DNA from: a bacterium
Lineage (GTDB): Bacteria; Patescibacteriota; Patescibacteriia; 2-12-FULL-60-25
Direction: 5' to 3'
Assembly: GCA_024654265.1 (NCBI GenBank)
Contig: JANLIO010000055.1
Location: forward strand, 1-40,943
Length of the DNA stretch: 40,943 nt
Shown here in pieces: positions 23,795 through 32,081 of the stretch. A program made the position numbers and the translations under genes. How positions within the stretch are numbered: position 1 is the stretch's first letter; every line of letters begins with the position of its first letter. The notes under the pieces were generated by a model, which had not been told where the DNA came from, did no database searches, and was given only the letters and a program-made list of their open reading frames with translations.

Positions 23795-24192
23795 GATTAC
23801 TTGGCTTAGACTACGGAGATAGACGGATTGGTATTGCTCTTGGCGATACGGATTCCAAGATCGCGACTCCTTGGCAAATTGTTGAGGGCGTTGATTTTGA
23901 TGTGCAAGTAAAAGAGATCCAAGAGATCATGATCCGCGAAAAAGCGGATGCTGTTGTAGTAGGTATTCCTTATTCAATGAGTGGTGAAGAAGGGGCGCAA
24001 GCTGAAAAAACACGACAATTTATAGATGTGCTTCGCTCGAAAGGAATTGTGATCCATGAGGCGGATGAAAGACTTTCTTCGAAATTGGCAGATACGTTGG
24101 TTCGAGACGTAAAGAGGCCTGGACCACGGGATGATCTTGCGGCGGCTTCGATTTTGCAAATGTGGCTTGAACGATATGGCGTATCGTCGTGA
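23791..24192 (+). CDS. ruvX: Holliday junction resolvase-like RuvX/YqgF
   Basis: Encodes 133 residues with an RNase H-like fold. Acidic catalytic positions are in place: D7 in LGLDYGDRRIG, the E in HEADERLSS, and the D in RDDLAAASILQMWL. Family members process 16S rRNA 5' ends in E. coli and cut junctions or RNA in others, so the resolvase name should be taken loosely. Start ATG overlaps the map stop (ATGA); the C-terminus overlaps recO by 17 bases. Confidence 0.93.
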   Translation: MRLLGLDYGDRRIGIALGDTDSKIATPWQIVEGVDFDVQVKEIQEIMIREKADAVVVGIPYSMSGEEGAQAEKTRQFIDVLRSKGIVIHEADERLSSKLADTLVRDVKRPGPRDDLAAASILQMWLERYGVSS

Positions 24193-24826
24193 TCGAGCGA
24201 TCGTTCTCCGAAAGGAGACGGTTCGTGATTATGATCGCCGATATACACTGTATGGGCGCGATCATGGACTTTGTGTCGCACTTGCGCGCGGGTCGGCGCG
24301 CCCAAAATCTCGGCAAGCGGGTCATCTTGAACCGTTTTCAGAAGTAGACGTCATGATCGCAAGCGGAAAGTATACGGATCATCTCGCGGTGGCAAAGCAG
24401 ACATCTATTTTTCGTTTACAGGGGTTTCAGCCATCTTTGTTCATCGGTCGATTCTGTGATCTTGTGTGTCGTTTGGTGCGTCCCGGTGTCGTGGATGAGC
24501 GCCTTTTTGATCTCTTAATGGAGGTTCGGTCTGTTTCGCAGTCTTTTCCTCAAGAATGTACATCTGCTCGTCTGCGTTTTTTATTCGCCGGCGCCTCATT
24601 TAAACTGTTGGATATTTTGGGTTATGCTCCTTTATTGAGAGGGTCTGAGTCAGAGATGCGCGTTCTACATCTCTTGCGCAACGCGCCTCTTCATGATGCA
24701 CTTCGTTTAACAACAGAGCGAGATCTTCTTGATCGGGTTGCTGAATATATCGAGTACGAATTGTATTCAACATATTTGGATCAGGACTTTCAAGGCGCAG
24801 CTCTCTTTGCTTCCTATCTTACATAA
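24176..24826 (+). CDS. recO: DNA repair protein RecO
   Basis: Encodes 216 residues from ATG 24176 inside the ruvX end. The N-terminal OB fold is recognisable: MAYRRDRAIVLRKETVRDYDRRYTLYGRDHGLCVALARGSARPKSRQAGHLEPFSEVDVMI. A helical C-terminal domain follows (LRFLFAGASFKLLDILGYAPLL). The CxxC zinc motif found in many RecO C-terminal domains is missing, as it also is in E. coli. RecO anneals SSB-coated DNA and loads RecA with RecR. It lies 3 bases before asnS. Confidence 0.88.
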   Translation: MAYRRDRAIVLRKETVRDYDRRYTLYGRDHGLCVALARGSARPKSRQAGHLEPFSEVDVMIASGKYTDHLAVAKQTSIFRLQGFQPSLFIGRFCDLVCRLVRPGVVDERLFDLLMEVRSVSQSFPQECTSARLRFLFAGASFKLLDILGYAPLLRGSESEMRVLHLLRNAPLHDALRLTTERDLLDRVAEYIEYELYSTYLDQDFQGAALFASYLT

Positions 24827-24829
24827 CAT

Positions 24830-26122
24830 ATGACTGTACGAATTTCAGAATTTCAAAATCATGTTGGCGAATCTGTGACAATACGCGGATGGGTGTATAA
24901 CCTCCGCTCTTCCGGGAGTATCGCGTTTTTTCAACTTCGTGATGGATTTGGTTTTACGCAAGCCGTCTTTTCAAAGAATGATGTTTCCGAAGACATGTGG
25001 AATCAGATCCAATCGGTGACAATTGAATCGTCTGTTTCTGTGACCGGAGTTGTAACGCCACATCCAAAAAAAGAAAACGTTTTTGAGTTGCAGGCAACCG
25101 CGGTTGAGATTTTTCAAATCGCGCAAGAATTCCCAATCGGAAAAAAAGAACATGGCCCGGATTTTTTGCTCGATAATCGTCACGTGTGGATACGCTCACA
25201 AACGCAGTGGGCTGTGTTGCGCGTTCGCTCGGAAATCATGACAGCCATTTTTGATTGGATGCGAGAGAATGGATACACCCGGCTGGACACGCCGATCCTC
25301 ACAGCAAATGCGTGTGAGGGAACGACGGATCTTTTTGAACTTCCGTATTTTGAAGAAAAAAAGGCGTATTTAGCCCAAACAGGTCAACTTTATCTTGAAG
25401 CTGCAATTGCATCACTTGGTCGATGTTATGATTTTGGACCTGTGTTCCGTGCAGAGAAATCAAAGACGCGTCGTCATCTTACCGAGTTTTGGATGATGGA
25501 CGCTGAGGCCGCATTTATGACGCATTCGGAGAATATGGACGCGCAAGAAGATATGGTTTGTTTTATCGTTCGTCGAGTGTTGGAGCGATGTCGACAGGAG
25601 TTTGAGATAGTAGAACGAGATGTTTCGAAATTAGAAGCCATTCAAAAACCGTTTCCGCGGTTGACGCATGCGGACGCGGTTTCACGTCTTCAGAAAATGG
25701 GAAGCGACATTCAAGAACGTGATGATCTTGGCGCAGACGATGAAACAAAATTGACCAATGAATTTGAGAGGCCGATTTTTATTGAAAAATATCCGGCAGA
25801 AGTCAAAGCCTTTTATATGAAGCGAGATCCGAATGACGAAACACGATGCTTGAATGCAGATCTTCTTGCGCCTGAAGGGTATGGTGAGATTATCGGCGGA
25901 TCGGAACGCGAGTCTGATCTTGATATGATTACGAAGCGAATCATTGAACACCATTTGTCTCCAGATGTGTTTTCTTGGTATCTCGATCTTCGTCGATACG
26001 GTTCTGTACCGCATTCCGGATTTGGACTAGGACTTGAGCGCATTGTAACGTGGATCTGTGGAAGACATCATGTTCGCGAGTCCATTCCGTTCCCACGACT
26101 TTTGAATAGACTTGAGCCGTAA
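24830..26122 (+). CDS. asnS: Asparaginyl-tRNA synthetase
   Basis: Encodes 430 residues, the compact length of bacterial AsnRS. The N-terminal OB fold (VTIRGWVYNLRSSGSIAFFQLRDG) is followed by the class II catalytic domain: motif 2 FGPVFRAEKSKTRRHLTEFWMMDAE, and motif 3 GFGLGLERIVTWICG with the Asn-type ending HHVRESIPFPR. It attaches Asn to tRNA-Asn. Its presence, together with AspRS in the same stretch, suggests direct charging rather than an obligatory GatCAB route. Confidence 0.95.
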   Translation: MTVRISEFQNHVGESVTIRGWVYNLRSSGSIAFFQLRDGFGFTQAVFSKNDVSEDMWNQIQSVTIESSVSVTGVVTPHPKKENVFELQATAVEIFQIAQEFPIGKKEHGPDFLLDNRHVWIRSQTQWAVLRVRSEIMTAIFDWMRENGYTRLDTPILTANACEGTTDLFELPYFEEKKAYLAQTGQLYLEAAIASLGRCYDFGPVFRAEKSKTRRHLTEFWMMDAEAAFMTHSENMDAQEDMVCFIVRRVLERCRQEFEIVERDVSKLEAIQKPFPRLTHADAVSRLQKMGSDIQERDDLGADDETKLTNEFERPIFIEKYPAEVKAFYMKRDPNDETRCLNADLLAPEGYGEIIGGSERESDLDMITKRIIEHHLSPDVFSWYLDLRRYGSVPHSGFGLGLERIVTWICGRHHVRESIPFPRLLNRLEP

Positions 26123-26136
26123 GATATTGTCATTTT

Positions 26137-27156
26137 ATGCAATCAAATCGAATCGCATTTTCATTCATTCTCATTGCTATCGCGTGTATTGTCGGTGGAT
26201 TTTTTCTCGTAAGTCGACCGAACTCAAAACAGAATGAGAGCTTGGTTGTGCAAATGGAAAATCCAGGACGGCACGGAGATGTTCTTGTTATGGTGAATGA
26301 TGAGCATTCCGTATCTGTCTGGAAGGAGGATGGAACAGAGATTGATGCGCCTGAAGGATTCGTTCGTCTTGAAGCGATCGATACAATCGTTCCCGGTGTT
26401 CATTTCTTTTCCGGAGTTCCCGTGGGTGTTCATTCGAACAAGCGAATCGATAATCTGTATCGAGTTTTGTCTCCAGATCAAAAGCGAGAATTGCGCCCAG
26501 GTTCTGCGCGCGAGGATGGGGCGATGGTTGTAGAAATTGGAATGGGAGATGCGACGGAGGAACATGTTATCCGTTTTCAGGATGGGAAAACCGTGCAGGA
26601 CGGGGAGCCTGTTGGATGGTGGGATTCACAAACGTTTGGTGTTGTTGGCCGTTTGAACGGTGAGCGACATATTCTCGCGGTTGCTCTTTCCGGAAGCGTA
26701 CACGATGTCGCTGTTCTTCCAGACATCGCTGAACAGATCGTGATTCAAAATGGTGCGTTATGGTACGTTACGTTGACTCCGGGGCCTGGGTTAGAGTCGC
26801 CACCAGAACCACCCTCAACGCTTCATTCTGTTGCTCTCGGCGGTGAAGACACCGTTGTATATACGTTTAAAAATGACGCGATACGCCGTTTTATCATTGG
26901 CTCGACCGGTGATATCGCAATTCAAGGAGAGTCTGGAACAACGGAATATTTAAAGGGAATCGATGTGCCAGCTTCTTCGATTGAAAAGGGGATGCCTTTG
27001 TTGTTTGTCCGAGAAGGGGAACTGCTCCTTCGACGTGATAATTCTCTTTTCTTGCGAGATGTGGAAAGTAAGAAAGAGATCTCGCTTGGGACGTATACGG
27101 GGTTTGATCCCATTGTATCTGTGCTTCCTGCAGAGGATATCGACGAAAATCAATAA
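26137..27156 (+). CDS. Membrane-anchored extracytoplasmic protein, possible beta-propeller, unknown function
   Basis: Encodes 339 residues. A single N-terminal hydrophobic segment (about 7-26) is followed by a long soluble region rich in short beta strands with recurring 'aromatic/valine...DGKTV...' turns (VSVWKEDGTEI, IRFQDGKTVQDGEPVGWWD, LYFVREGELLLRRDNSLFLRDVESKKEI-like). The spacing suggests a beta-propeller or related repeat fold. No catalytic motif is recognised. It follows asnS by 14 bases and precedes another anchored protein by 20, so the two may act together at the cell surface. Confidence 0.7.
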   Translation: MQSNRIAFSFILIAIACIVGGFFLVSRPNSKQNESLVVQMENPGRHGDVLVMVNDEHSVSVWKEDGTEIDAPEGFVRLEAIDTIVPGVHFFSGVPVGVHSNKRIDNLYRVLSPDQKRELRPGSAREDGAMVVEIGMGDATEEHVIRFQDGKTVQDGEPVGWWDSQTFGVVGRLNGERHILAVALSGSVHDVAVLPDIAEQIVIQNGALWYVTLTPGPGLESPPEPPSTLHSVALGGEDTVVYTFKNDAIRRFIIGSTGDIAIQGESGTTEYLKGIDVPASSIEKGMPLLFVREGELLLRRDNSLFLRDVESKKEISLGTYTGFDPIVSVLPAEDIDENQ

Positions 27157-27176
27157 AACGCGTAGCATATAGTTCT

Positions 27177-27857
27177 ATGGATCTACCAACAAGAGGGCTC
27201 AAAATGTGGGCGACATGGGGTGCTGTCGTTCTTCTTTTATTATTGATTTTACCGATTGTCGCAACGTATTATTTTGTAAAAGAGGTTGATCGGTATCAGC
27301 TGTGTCAAAGCGACGTCGCGCAAAATGAAGATTGTGAGCCTGGTCCGCTGTGGTCATTTATTCGTGAATTGGAAGATAGTTCGAGTGGCGATGTATCAGG
27401 AGCAATCGATCCGACGGGGTCTGATGCAGAGATGGCGAATCAAGCGTTGAATTTATTTGCAAAAGATGAAGGAAAGCCATGTGGATCTGATTTTGGATAC
27501 TGCGGTTCAGGCTTGATCTGTGTAACGGATACCGAGGAGGTGGAGATTGGTATTTGTCGCAAAACAACCGAATCGTCACCGTTGATTCTTTCTTTGAAAT
27601 TGGAAGGGATGGCTCTTGATCAAGGTGTTTATGTTGGTACAGCAGGGGAGGATGTTCGTATTGCGGTTCAGGCGGTGAACGGTGATCGTGCTGAGATGAT
27701 CATCGGTGGTCAAACACTTTCCTTAAGCCGAGGGGATGGCGGGCAATTTACAGGCGTATATACATTGCCAAAAAATCTTCAGGGTCATGCTCTTCTTTTT
27801 GTGGAAAAGGGTCTTGAAACAGCGTCTGTCTCTGTGCCGGTTGTTAGCGTGGAATAG
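27177..27857 (+). CDS. Membrane-anchored Cys-rich protein, unknown function
   Basis: Encodes 226 residues. One TM segment at about residues 13-33 is followed by an extracytoplasmic part. This contains six Cys: two before residue 55 (YQLCQSD, NEDCEPG) and four in a knot-like cluster (KPCGSDFGYCGSGLICV...IGICRK, about 100-125). The CGSD-x3-CGSGLxC arrangement resembles small disulfide-bonded modules of secreted proteins, so disulfides outside the membrane are likely. The C-terminal ~90 residues form a beta-rich, Ig-like domain (IRIAVQAVNGDRAEMIIGG...). No family name can be given. Confidence 0.7.
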   Translation: MDLPTRGLKMWATWGAVVLLLLLILPIVATYYFVKEVDRYQLCQSDVAQNEDCEPGPLWSFIRELEDSSSGDVSGAIDPTGSDAEMANQALNLFAKDEGKPCGSDFGYCGSGLICVTDTEEVEIGICRKTTESSPLILSLKLEGMALDQGVYVGTAGEDVRIAVQAVNGDRAEMIIGGQTLSLSRGDGGQFTGVYTLPKNLQGHALLFVEKGLETASVSVPVVSVE

Positions 27858-27943
27858 ATACGTAGATATAAAATACTGATTGTTGTCGGTTGCGTTTTAA
27901 AAGTGCTGGCAGATACACAGATAATGAACAAAGAAGAAAAAAT

Positions 27944-29356
27944 ATGAAACGAATCATGCATACGGAAAGTGTCGATAAGGTCGGCGAAGAGGTTTTGATC
28001 CAAGGTTGGGTTCATCGTCGGCGAAATATGGGAAAGATCGCTTTTTTGGATATGCGTGATCGTACGGGATTGGTACAGGTCGTTCTTGTCCCAAGCGAAT
28101 TATCACCACGCGCGCAAAATATTTTTGATGCAATCCGACCGGAGTGGTGTCTTTCGATTACTGGAATTGTTCAGAAGCGAGGTGAAAAGCAGGTGAATTC
28201 AGAAATGCGTACAGGAACGATAGAAATTCTTGCAAAGGATATAGAAGTTTTAAATGCATCAAAAACAGTGCCGTTTGAATTGGACGATACGTCTGGGATC
28301 AGCGAAGAGATTCGAATGCAATATCGATATCTTGATCTTCGTTCACCGCGCATGCAAAAAAATATTCGCTTGCGTGATGATGTCGTTACATTTATGCGGG
28401 ACTTCCTTCATAAGGAACATTTTGTAGAAATTGAAACGCCATTTCTTGTGAAAGGAACACCCGAAGGTGCGCGTGAATATATCGTGCCTTCCCGTCTTCA
28501 GCCCGGTGAGTTTTATGTGTTACCGCAATCGCCACAACAGTTTAAGCAGTTATTGATGGTTGCCGGATTTGAGCGATATTTTCAAATTGCGCGATGTTTT
28601 CGTGATGAGGATGCGCGTGGAGATCGACAGCCTGAATTTACACAGCTTGATCTTGAGATGTCATTTGTGACACAGGAAGATGTGCTAAATATCAACGAGC
28701 GTTTGATGATTGAAATGGTACACGCCGTTGTTCCGGAAAAGCGGATTTCATCAATACCTTTTCCACGGGTAACGTATGCGGAAGCAATGGCGAAATATGG
28801 AACAGATAAACCTGATCTTCGCGAAAATCCGGATGACCCAAATGAATTGGCATTTGTGTGGGTTGTCGACTTTCCATTGTTTGAAGATGATGGGAACGGA
28901 GGACTTGCACCGGCACACCATCCTTTCTGCATGCCTCATCCAGACGATATCTCGTTATTGGATTCAGACCCAAAGAAGGTTCGTGGCCAAACATACGACC
29001 TTGTTCTCAACGGATATGAACTTTCATCCGGATCAATTCGAATTCATAAACGTGATTTGCAAAATAAAATTTTTACTCTCCTTGGTTTGGATGCAGAGCA
29101 TATTCAGAAAAAGTTTGGGCATCTTTTGAGAGCGTTCGAATTTGGGGCACCTCCGCATGGAGGCATGGCGCCGGGAATTGATCGATTGGTGATGATCCTT
29201 GCAGATGAGCCAACGATACGAGAAGTTATCGCATTTCCAAAAACCGGTGACGCACGTGATCTTATGATGGGCGCTCCATCTCCGCTTGATCCACAGCGCT
29301 TAGATGACGTGCATATCCAAATAAAAAAACCCCTCGGAAAATCCGAAGGGCGCTAG
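27944..29356 (+). CDS. aspS: Aspartyl-tRNA synthetase, bacterial type lacking the GAD insertion domain
   Basis: Encodes 470 residues from ATG 27944 (the in-frame start at 27890 adds unrelated sequence). OB fold 1-105, motif 1 region from ~130, motif 2 RYFQIARCFRDEDARGDRQPEFTQLDLE at ~211-238, motif 3 GMAPGIDRLVM at ~407-417. Bacterial hallmarks TDKPDLR (287-293) and FVWVVDFPLFE (304-314) are present, but only ten residues separate them, where bacterial AspRS normally carries a ~120-residue GAD domain (total ~590). The catalytic core is intact. Its final codons coincide with a minus-strand terminator and its stop shares CTAG with the convergent gene. Confidence 0.95.
   Translation: MKRIMHTESVDKVGEEVLIQGWVHRRRNMGKIAFLDMRDRTGLVQVVLVPSELSPRAQNIFDAIRPEWCLSITGIVQKRGEKQVNSEMRTGTIEILAKDIEVLNASKTVPFELDDTSGISEEIRMQYRYLDLRSPRMQKNIRLRDDVVTFMRDFLHKEHFVEIETPFLVKGTPEGAREYIVPSRLQPGEFYVLPQSPQQFKQLLMVAGFERYFQIARCFRDEDARGDRQPEFTQLDLEMSFVTQEDVLNINERLMIEMVHAVVPEKRISSIPFPRVTYAEAMAKYGTDKPDLRENPDDPNELAFVWVVDFPLFEDDGNGGLAPAHHPFCMPHPDDISLLDSDPKKVRGQTYDLVLNGYELSSGSIRIHKRDLQNKIFTLLGLDAEHIQKKFGHLLRAFEFGAPPHGGMAPGIDRLVMILADEPTIREVIAFPKTGDARDLMMGAPSPLDPQRLDDVHIQIKKPLGKSEGR
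29323..29350 (-). terminator. Terminator for the minus-strand gene, inside the aspS coding end
   Basis: Read on the minus strand: CCCTTCGG, a short AT loop, CCGAGGGG and a run of seven T (29329-29323). It has one G-U pair. It lies wholly within the last ten codons of aspS. Confidence 0.8.
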
Positions 29357-29727
29357 AGGAGTGGGAGACTTTCGTATTGACCGTAAAGACGGTCAAGGAA
29401 ATCGATTGTTTGTTTGTCAGTGATAAGACCTCCTAGAATGAGTCGGATGCTATCAATTTCGTGCAGTTCAGCATGTTGTATTTTGAACCATGCGAGACGA
29501 GGGTTTGTGATTGATGGTTCTTGTTGTTCCGGAAAAAGGCCGAAGATCAGGTATTTCTCTCCATTTTCTTTAAAAATTGTGTAGAGGATAACACCACCTC
29601 TGTCGAGACCCGATAGAAGTATTGTACGGACGAAACACGGAGCATACTTTACGAGCCACATGCGAAGATCTGGGTGTGAACGAAGATCCTCGTATACTTC
29701 CTGAAAGATGATTGTTACGTGAAACAC
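29353..29727 (-). CDS. Small protein of unknown function
   Basis: Encodes 124 residues from GTG 29727, preceded by a perfect AAAGGAGG (29739-29732). An ATG at 29742 overlaps that ribosome-binding site and sits at the predicted transcription start, so it is less likely. The sequence (MFHVTIIFQEVYEDLRSHPDLRMWLVKYAPCFVRTILLSGLD...) looks like a compact alpha/beta cytosolic protein: several beta strands, then the helical end ITDKQTIDFLDRLYGQYESL. I recognise no family. Single gene with its own promoter and terminator, divergent from scpA. Confidence 0.7.
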   Translation of the reverse strand: MFHVTIIFQEVYEDLRSHPDLRMWLVKYAPCFVRTILLSGLDRGGVILYTIFKENGEKYLIFGLFPEQQEPSITNPRLAWFKIQHAELHEIDSIRLILGGLITDKQTIDFLDRLYGQYESLPLL

Positions 29728-29746
29728 GAGGCCTCCTTTCATAGGT

Positions 29747-29775
29747 TTCTTAGCATTCTCTAGCGTTTTTGTCAA
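29747..29775 (-). promoter_or_regulatory. Promoter of the small minus-strand gene
   Basis: Minus strand: TTGACA (29775-29770), a 17-base spacer ending TGC, and TAAGAA (29752-29747). Perfect -35 and an extended -10 dinucleotide compensate for a weak -10. Transcription would start near 29740, just ahead of AAAGGAGG, supporting the GTG start at 29727. Confidence 0.65.
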
Positions 29776-29797
29776 TATTCACGTATCCTTTTTGATC

Positions 29798-30538
29798 ATG
29801 GCGGTTGCAATTCGTGTCGAGCATTTTGACGGTCCATTGGATCTCTTGCTTCAGTTGGTTGAAGCGGATGAATTGGATATCACGCGAATTTCCCTTGCAC
29901 GTGTTGCTGAGCAATTTGTGAGCCATGTTCACGAGAATCCGCAGATTCCTCCGCAGGAATTGGCAGATTATCTGTTGATTGCGGCAAAGCTCGTTTACAT
30001 GAAGTCAAAGCTTCTGATCCCATCACTGTATGATGAGGATCTTGAAGAGGGACCGGATTTGGAAAGTCAGCTTCGCGAATATCGTCGATTTGTGAAGGCG
30101 GCAAAAGTATTTGAACTTCTTTGGATGAACGATCGCATGATGGTGTCACGACCCGAGCCGATGCGGATCCGTCGAGAGGGTTTTCAGCTACCAAATGGCT
30201 TAAACGCGAACGTTCTTTTTGAAACAATGCGACGTATTATCGCGAGACTCATTCCAAATGAAGAAGCGCCGAAGGCAAGAATCAAACGGATTGTCACGAT
30301 CCAACAAAAAATTAAAGATCTTCTTTCGCGTATTCGGGCACATACAAAAGTGACATTTCGTGAGTTTTGCGAAGGCCTCTCAGATCGAGGGGAAGCGGTT
30401 GTTTCATTTTTAGCTTTGCTGGAATTAGAGAAACAGCAACACATCGTTGCAACGCAAGAAATGACATTTGCAGATATTCGTCTTGGCGCACACCCAGACG
30501 CACCGGCAGATGTATCGGCAACCGATTCTTATATATAA
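29798..30538 (+). CDS. scpA: Segregation and condensation protein A
   Basis: Encodes 246 residues from ATG 29798 (MAVAIRVEHFDGPLDLLLQLVEADELDI), the typical ScpA kleisin N-terminus; a TTG two codons upstream is disregarded. The middle IPPQELADYLLIAAKLVYMKSKLLIP and the C-terminal winged-helix (VTFREFCEGLSDRGEAVVSFLALLELEKQQHI) match the family. ScpA bridges the SMC heads with ScpB in the chromosome-condensing complex. It is 5 bases upstream of scpB; the smc gene is not in the window. Confidence 0.95.
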   Translation: MAVAIRVEHFDGPLDLLLQLVEADELDITRISLARVAEQFVSHVHENPQIPPQELADYLLIAAKLVYMKSKLLIPSLYDEDLEEGPDLESQLREYRRFVKAAKVFELLWMNDRMMVSRPEPMRIRREGFQLPNGLNANVLFETMRRIIARLIPNEEAPKARIKRIVTIQQKIKDLLSRIRAHTKVTFREFCEGLSDRGEAVVSFLALLELEKQQHIVATQEMTFADIRLGAHPDAPADVSATDSYI

Positions 30539-30543
30539 ACGAT

Positions 30544-31128
30544 ATGACGATTGACGCACAGATTGAAGCAGTCCTTTTCGCAACGGCCAAACCGCTTTCT
30601 TTTTCCTATGTAGCTCGACTACTTGAGGTGTCGGTGAAAGAGGTTGAGGATGGTGTTTTGGTTCTGCGAGAACGATTGGAATCGTCAGGAAGTGGTTTGA
30701 CACTGCAAGAACATGAAGGAGATATTCTTTTTGTGACGCGTCCAGAGTGCGCCGAAGTTGTTGTAAAAGTGATTAAAGAGGCTTCTGCCGGTGAACTCAC
30801 TCGACCATCTCTTGAAACGCTGACGATTCTTGCGTATCGAGGACCTCTCACGCGACCGGAAATCGAACAAATTCGGGGAGTTCAATCGTCGCTTATCCTG
30901 CGAAATCTTATGATTCGTGGACTTGTGGAGGAAAAGGGGATGGGTGATCTTGGGCAGGATCTCTACGGTTTGACAATGGAGTGCTTAAAAGCGCTTGGGA
31001 TTGAATCTGTTCAGAACCTCCCACAGTATGAAGAATTGCGTGGACATGCTTCAATTCAAGATGTTCTTGCTGATCTTGAAGAAAATCTAGAATCAAAGGA
31101 GGAAAAAGGTGCAGAAACCACTCTTTGA
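30544..31128 (+). CDS. scpB: Segregation and condensation protein B
   Basis: Encodes 194 residues from ATG 30544 (MTIDAQIEAVLFATAKPLSF). Two winged-helix domains: the first with L.EHEGDILFVTRPECAEVV, the second LTRPSLETLTILAYRGPLTRPEIEQIRGVQSSLILRNLMIRGLVEEKG, which is diagnostic. It works as a dimer on the ScpA linker in SMC-ScpAB. The longer in-frame start (30367) lies in scpA and is rejected. The C-terminal tail is acidic and ends at the start region of the carboxypeptidase gene. Confidence 0.95.
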   Translation: MTIDAQIEAVLFATAKPLSFSYVARLLEVSVKEVEDGVLVLRERLESSGSGLTLQEHEGDILFVTRPECAEVVVKVIKEASAGELTRPSLETLTILAYRGPLTRPEIEQIRGVQSSLILRNLMIRGLVEEKGMGDLGQDLYGLTMECLKALGIESVQNLPQYEELRGHASIQDVLADLEENLESKEEKGAETTL

Positions 31129-31151
31129 GCCGATTTGCAGACGAATTCTGT

Positions 31152-32081
31152 ATGTTTGATGCCATTATCCGATTATTAACTATTGTGAGCATCGCAACCG
31201 CTCAAGCCACGGTTATCACGATTCCTTTTCAAGTGGACGCTGTTTCGGTTCCATTGAATGAGCAGGTTATTCTTGCACCGCACCGTGTGGATGAAGCACG
31301 TATCGGTGTTGAAACATCCAGCGACCATGTTTTTGCAGCAGACGTTTCAACGGGTGCGGTTCTTATTTCAAAAGGAGCTCATGACGTTGTTCCAATCGCG
31401 AGCCTCACGAAACTTGTTACGGCAATGGTTGTTTTGGATCAGGGCCGTGACACACTTGATCAAACCGTCCATTTTTTGGATGCTGATATTCGGGATGATT
31501 CGCACCGCACGTTTCGGGTTGGCGAAGAAGTAACACGAAGACAAGCGCTTCAAGCTTTATTAATCGGGTCTGTCAATTCTGCGGGTGATGCGCTCGCACG
31601 AGATACGTTAGGTCGTGAGCAATTTGTTGAGGCGATGAATGCAAAGACGCGATCCATGCATCTCGCTTCTCCAACGTTTGTAGATCCAACCGGTATTTCA
31701 AAATCCAATCAGGCAAGCGCGGCGGATGTCGCCGCTATTTTGACAACAGCGCTTTCATATCCGGAAATTCGTGAAATTACGGAAAAATCTCGTATTGTTA
31801 TTGTTGGGAAAAGTGGTGAAGAATATCGAATTAATTCAACGAACCTTTTGTTGGCTTCATATCTCAATGAAGATCCGTATCATATTGTCGGTGCAAAAAC
31901 AGGCTCTTTGCCTGACGCAGGATATTCGATGGCGCAAGTGACACGTAATCCGCAGGGTCATGAGATTGTGGTTGTTGCGCTTGCCGGTCCCGATCACTTT
32001 AGTCGTTATGCGGATATTAAGCTTGTGACAGGATGGATATTTGATACATTTACCTGGAATGATGAAGACGGTGGGAATTGA
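31152..32081 (+). CDS. D-alanyl-D-alanine carboxypeptidase (PBP5-like, S11 family)
   Basis: Encodes 309 residues if started at ATG 31152, which places a hydrophobic export segment (FDAIIRLLTIVSIATAQA) at the N-terminus; a TTG at 31125 overlapping the scpB stop is an alternative. Active-site motifs of S11 serine peptidases are complete: SLTK (residues ~84-87), SVN (~140-142) and KTG (~249-251). No C-terminal amphipathic anchor is evident, so the protein may be held by its uncleaved signal or released. It trims D-Ala from peptidoglycan stem peptides. The end overlaps the glycosyltransferase gene by 20 bases. Confidence 0.9.
   Translation: MFDAIIRLLTIVSIATAQATVITIPFQVDAVSVPLNEQVILAPHRVDEARIGVETSSDHVFAADVSTGAVLISKGAHDVVPIASLTKLVTAMVVLDQGRDTLDQTVHFLDADIRDDSHRTFRVGEEVTRRQALQALLIGSVNSAGDALARDTLGREQFVEAMNAKTRSMHLASPTFVDPTGISKSNQASAADVAAILTTALSYPEIREITEKSRIVIVGKSGEEYRINSTNLLLASYLNEDPYHIVGAKTGSLPDAGYSMAQVTRNPQGHEIVVVALAGPDHFSRYADIKLVTGWIFDTFTWNDEDGGN

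Noticed and set aside
24954..25199. Long antisense frames inside asnS, recQ, fusA and ribosomal genes
   Set aside because: They are opposite-strand shadows of conserved genes with no promoter, ribosome-binding site or family resemblance.
29717..29726. ACGTGAAACA, a parS half-site
   Set aside because: Only half of the TGTTTCACGTGAAACA consensus matches, it lies inside a coding sequence 6 kb from parB, and a single half-site is expected by chance.
31109..31159. GTG-started 16-codon ORF with AAAGGAGG upstream, overlapping scpB's end
   Set aside because: The box lies within scpB coding sequence and the frame is short; chance is likely. It does leave the ribosome-binding site of the carboxypeptidase uncertain.
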